62,677 bases of DNA from Bacteroidota bacterium (lineage in GTDB: Bacteria > Bacteroidota > Bacteroidia > NS11-12g > UBA955), in the NCBI GenBank assembly GCA_018333525.1, contig JAGXTF010000057.1, forward strand, positions 1-62,677. Reading direction: 5' to 3'. The position numbers and the translations under genes are program-made. The notes beneath the pieces are model-generated. The model searched no databases. It worked only from the letters and a program-made list of their open reading frames with translations, and was not told the DNA's origin. Positions 61,165 through 62,677 of this stretch are shown here, one piece after another; position 1 is the first letter of the stretch; each line of letters begins with the position of its first letter.

Positions 61165-62369
61165 ATAGTATCTGTTTTTTTATTTGAATTCATCGTTAAA
61201 CGCAGGCATAGCAGACCCAGAAACATCAAAGCTGCAATACCAATCAGCCAAATATCCGTATGGTGAATTACCAGATGGACAATGGCTCCAAGACCTTGTA
61301 GCGCTAACAAAACTTCGTTCATTAATGCGCCTATTATAAACAATATCACCGCGGTAACCGTGGCTTTGCTCACTTTTTGGCTATATGCCAAAATCAATCC
61401 CAGCAGGTAAAAGGTAATGATGATCAGAAATACAAGATGCAAATATCCAATGGCAATAGAGCGGTGTTCATATACCATATACCCCACTGCCGGTATGGCA
61501 CTTGCCGCCTGCAAAACGGCTTTCAATATGCAGCCAAATAAAGACAAAGACCAGAGCAGTCGAACAATAAAAGGCAATTGCGTCTTTATGTCTCTGTATG
61601 TTTTCATTACCGCAGGACCTATCAAAAAAATAGTAGTGAGAATACCAACGCCCACTGCATAATTCAATCCGGTAAGCCAAATTGGTTTATGCCACATCAG
61701 CCATACCAGGCCTATACCCAGCAATACTGCCGCCCCGTACATCCGAATGCCGAGGATTGCACTTCTGCTTTCAAAATGTTTGGGATATTTAATTGCAAAT
61801 ATTCCCAGACACATCAATAAAAAGAAGCCATTATACTGGTAATGCAGAAATACATAAAGTGCATTTTGTTTGTCGTAAGCATTACCCAAGGCATAGGCTT
61901 TTAAAACCGCCAGTGCCAATGTGCCAATAAAAGAAAGGAGATTAAAGGCTGTCGCCATGTCTACAGCTATGCGTCCCGCCAATGGATGCGTTCTTCTATT
62001 CTTCAACCACCAGATTGCAAACCAGATGGACAAGCCAATATGAATGCCCAGAAGAATCATTCCCGGCCATGCATAACCAAAGGCCAAAAATAACGGCACC
62101 ATCAGCCATACATTCCACTGATAAATTTTCAAATATTTTTGTACATTTCGGGAAAAACCTTTAGAAATAAAAGTGATTTTTAACACATAAAAAAGTAACA
62201 TATATCCTACCCAACCCATAAATGCAAAATGGCTGTGCGCATTGAGCAAATTTTTGTGTTCTATCCAGGGCATTGGAAACGACAACTTCAATCGGAGCAA
62301 GAACCCCAGCATTGCCACTACGGCAAGATTAAGAAGGCCCTGACGAAGATATTTCGAATAAGATTCCAT
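61161..62369 (-). CDS. Histidine-rich polytopic membrane protein resembling oxidase subunit I
   Basis: This 402-residue integral membrane protein has about twelve hydrophobic helices. Histidines sit at helix positions reminiscent of heme-copper oxidase subunit I or NnrS: NAHSHFAFMGWVGYMLL in the second helix, YVFLHYQYNGFF, YEHRSIAIGYLHLVFL and HLVIHHTDIW. The full catalytic set of an oxidase is not evident, so it may bind heme or copper without being a terminal oxidase. It starts the three-gene operon and has a good promoter. It is divergent from a likely cytochrome c lipoprotein. Confidence 0.75.
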   Translation of the reverse strand: MESYSKYLRQGLLNLAVVAMLGFLLRLKLSFPMPWIEHKNLLNAHSHFAFMGWVGYMLLFYVLKITFISKGFSRNVQKYLKIYQWNVWLMVPLFLAFGYAWPGMILLGIHIGLSIWFAIWWLKNRRTHPLAGRIAVDMATAFNLLSFIGTLALAVLKAYALGNAYDKQNALYVFLHYQYNGFFLLMCLGIFAIKYPKHFESRSAILGIRMYGAAVLLGIGLVWLMWHKPIWLTGLNYAVGVGILTTIFLIGPAVMKTYRDIKTQLPFIVRLLWSLSLFGCILKAVLQAASAIPAVGYMVYEHRSIAIGYLHLVFLIIITFYLLGLILAYSQKVSKATVTAVILFIIGALMNEVLLALQGLGAIVHLVIHHTDIWLIGIAALMFLGLLCLRLTMNSNKKTDTI

Positions 62370-62382
62370 TCAAATCTGACGC

Positions 62383-62412
62383 AAATATAGATTGCATGTC
62401 AGAATTCACAAG
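62383..62412 (-). promoter_or_regulatory. Promoter of the oxidase-like/DUF4625/barrel operon
   Basis: The minus strand reads CTTG (62412-62409), 18 bases, TATATTTG (62390-62383), with the ATG 14 bases further on. Confidence 0.7.
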
Positions 62413-62449
62413 CATCCAAAAAAGAAATTAAGATTTCGGACTCTTTTAT

Positions 62450-62479
62450 CTTGTATTATCAAAATATTTTATACATTTG
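62450..62479 (+). promoter_or_regulatory. Promoter of the right-edge lipoprotein gene
   Basis: CTTG (62450-62453), 18 bases, TACATTTG (62472-62479), with the ATG at 62501. It is back to back with the divergent operon promoter. Confidence 0.7.
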
Positions 62480-62500
62480 CTCCGTAAAAACGCTATTAAA

Positions 62501-62677
62501 ATGAAAAAGATAATTGTTCCAATCCTCGTCCTGTTTGCGTTTGCCTGCTCTTCAGGCCCTAAAACCACAGAGGGAGGAGATGCTGCTGCATCCAAAGAAG
62601 TTCAAAAAGAACCGGAAGAAACCAAAGGCATTGGCAAATATGACCATGTAGATCTCGGCGATAAGCTGGATACTAAA
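62501..62677 (+). CDS. Lipoprotein, N-terminal part only; probably a c-type cytochrome
   Basis: Fifty-nine codons are visible before the window ends. The leader KKIIVPILVLFAFACSSG has lipobox AFAC. It is followed by an acidic/lysine linker (TEGGDAAASKEVQKEPEETK) and the segment GIGKYDHVDLGDKLD. The last part resembles the lead-in of Bacteroidota lipoprotein cytochromes c found near respiratory or denitrification genes, in which a CxxCH heme site follows shortly. The heme motif itself is outside the window, so the cytochrome call is inference. Confidence 0.6.
   Translation, partial: MKKIIVPILVLFAFACSSGPKTTEGGDAAASKEVQKEPEETKGIGKYDHVDLGDKLDTK

Overview
The window is a stretch of chromosome from a member of the Bacteroidota, probably an environmental, free-living, respiring lineage of the Chitinophagales/Saprospirales type. 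The evidence is as follows. Many genes lie a few bases downstream of the Bacteroidota housekeeping promoter (-33 TTTG, about 19 bp, -7 TAnnTTTG), and Shine-Dalgarno sequences are essentially absent. Three secreted proteins end in type IX secretion (T9SS) C-terminal sorting domains. Lipoproteins, outer-membrane barrels, menaquinone genes, a 2-oxoglutarate dehydrogenase E1 and a 7TMR-DISM histidine kinase add to this. The placement below phylum level is inference. I see no insertion sequence, phage, plasmid, CRISPR array or RNA gene.

Layout. 1-4.8 kb: a 5'-truncated thiolase, a secreted unknown protein, a menaquinone pair (thioesterase, then isochorismate synthase), a divergent histidine phosphatase-ferredoxin pair and rpsT. 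4.8-8.9 kb (minus strand): an archaemetzincin lipoprotein, pyrH with its own promoter, and the rplM-rpsI-rpsB-tsf operon bounded by a good promoter and terminator. 9-14.9 kb: tRNA/rRNA modification (trhO, dusB, rluD) and membrane genes (CPBP protease, cdsA). 15-25 kb: a polytopic membrane protein, a VOC protein, a two-piece 5'-nucleotidase, a T9SS-exported endonuclease I, DUF4783-nadC-thioredoxin-rlmD and two lineage-specific unknown genes. 25-37.7 kb: a serine hydrolase, sucA, two T9SS substrates, a VWA protein, a PaaE-like reductase, an inactive-looking ureohydrolase relative, a glycosyltransferase and thyA. 38-41 kb: related beta-barrel proteins flanking an NlpC/P60-like peptidase. 41-48 kb: pyruvate dehydrogenase E2, a TrpF-like remnant, asd, murQ coupled to a GH3 enzyme, and a cyclophilin lipoprotein. 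48-52.8 kb: rimP-nusA and infB with separate model promoters and two leader/intergenic hairpins. 52.8-58.8 kb: a subtilase and two output-less response regulators on the minus strand. These face a tightly coupled operon of an E1/ThiF-like adenylyltransferase, a GNAT-like acyltransferase and a 7TMR-DISM sensor kinase. 58.85-59.27 kb: the only long non-coding gap, rich in inverted repeats. 59.3-62.7 kb: a fasciclin lipoprotein, then a three-gene membrane/periplasm operon that includes a histidine-rich, oxidase-subunit-I-like protein. It is divergent from the start of a lipoprotein resembling c-type cytochrome leaders.

Most of the window is housekeeping. The best candidate for an undescribed system is the 54.0-58.8 kb signalling/adenylation cluster. 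The sequence suggests an enzyme pair that makes or attaches a small acyl or adenylated group, encoded with a membrane receptor kinase and two stand-alone receivers. Its chemistry cannot be read from sequence alone. Secondary points of interest are the inverted-repeat element at 58.9-59.2 kb, the hairpins around rimP-nusA-infB, the catalytically degraded ureohydrolase and TrpF relatives, and the possible denitrification or respiratory locus starting at the right edge.
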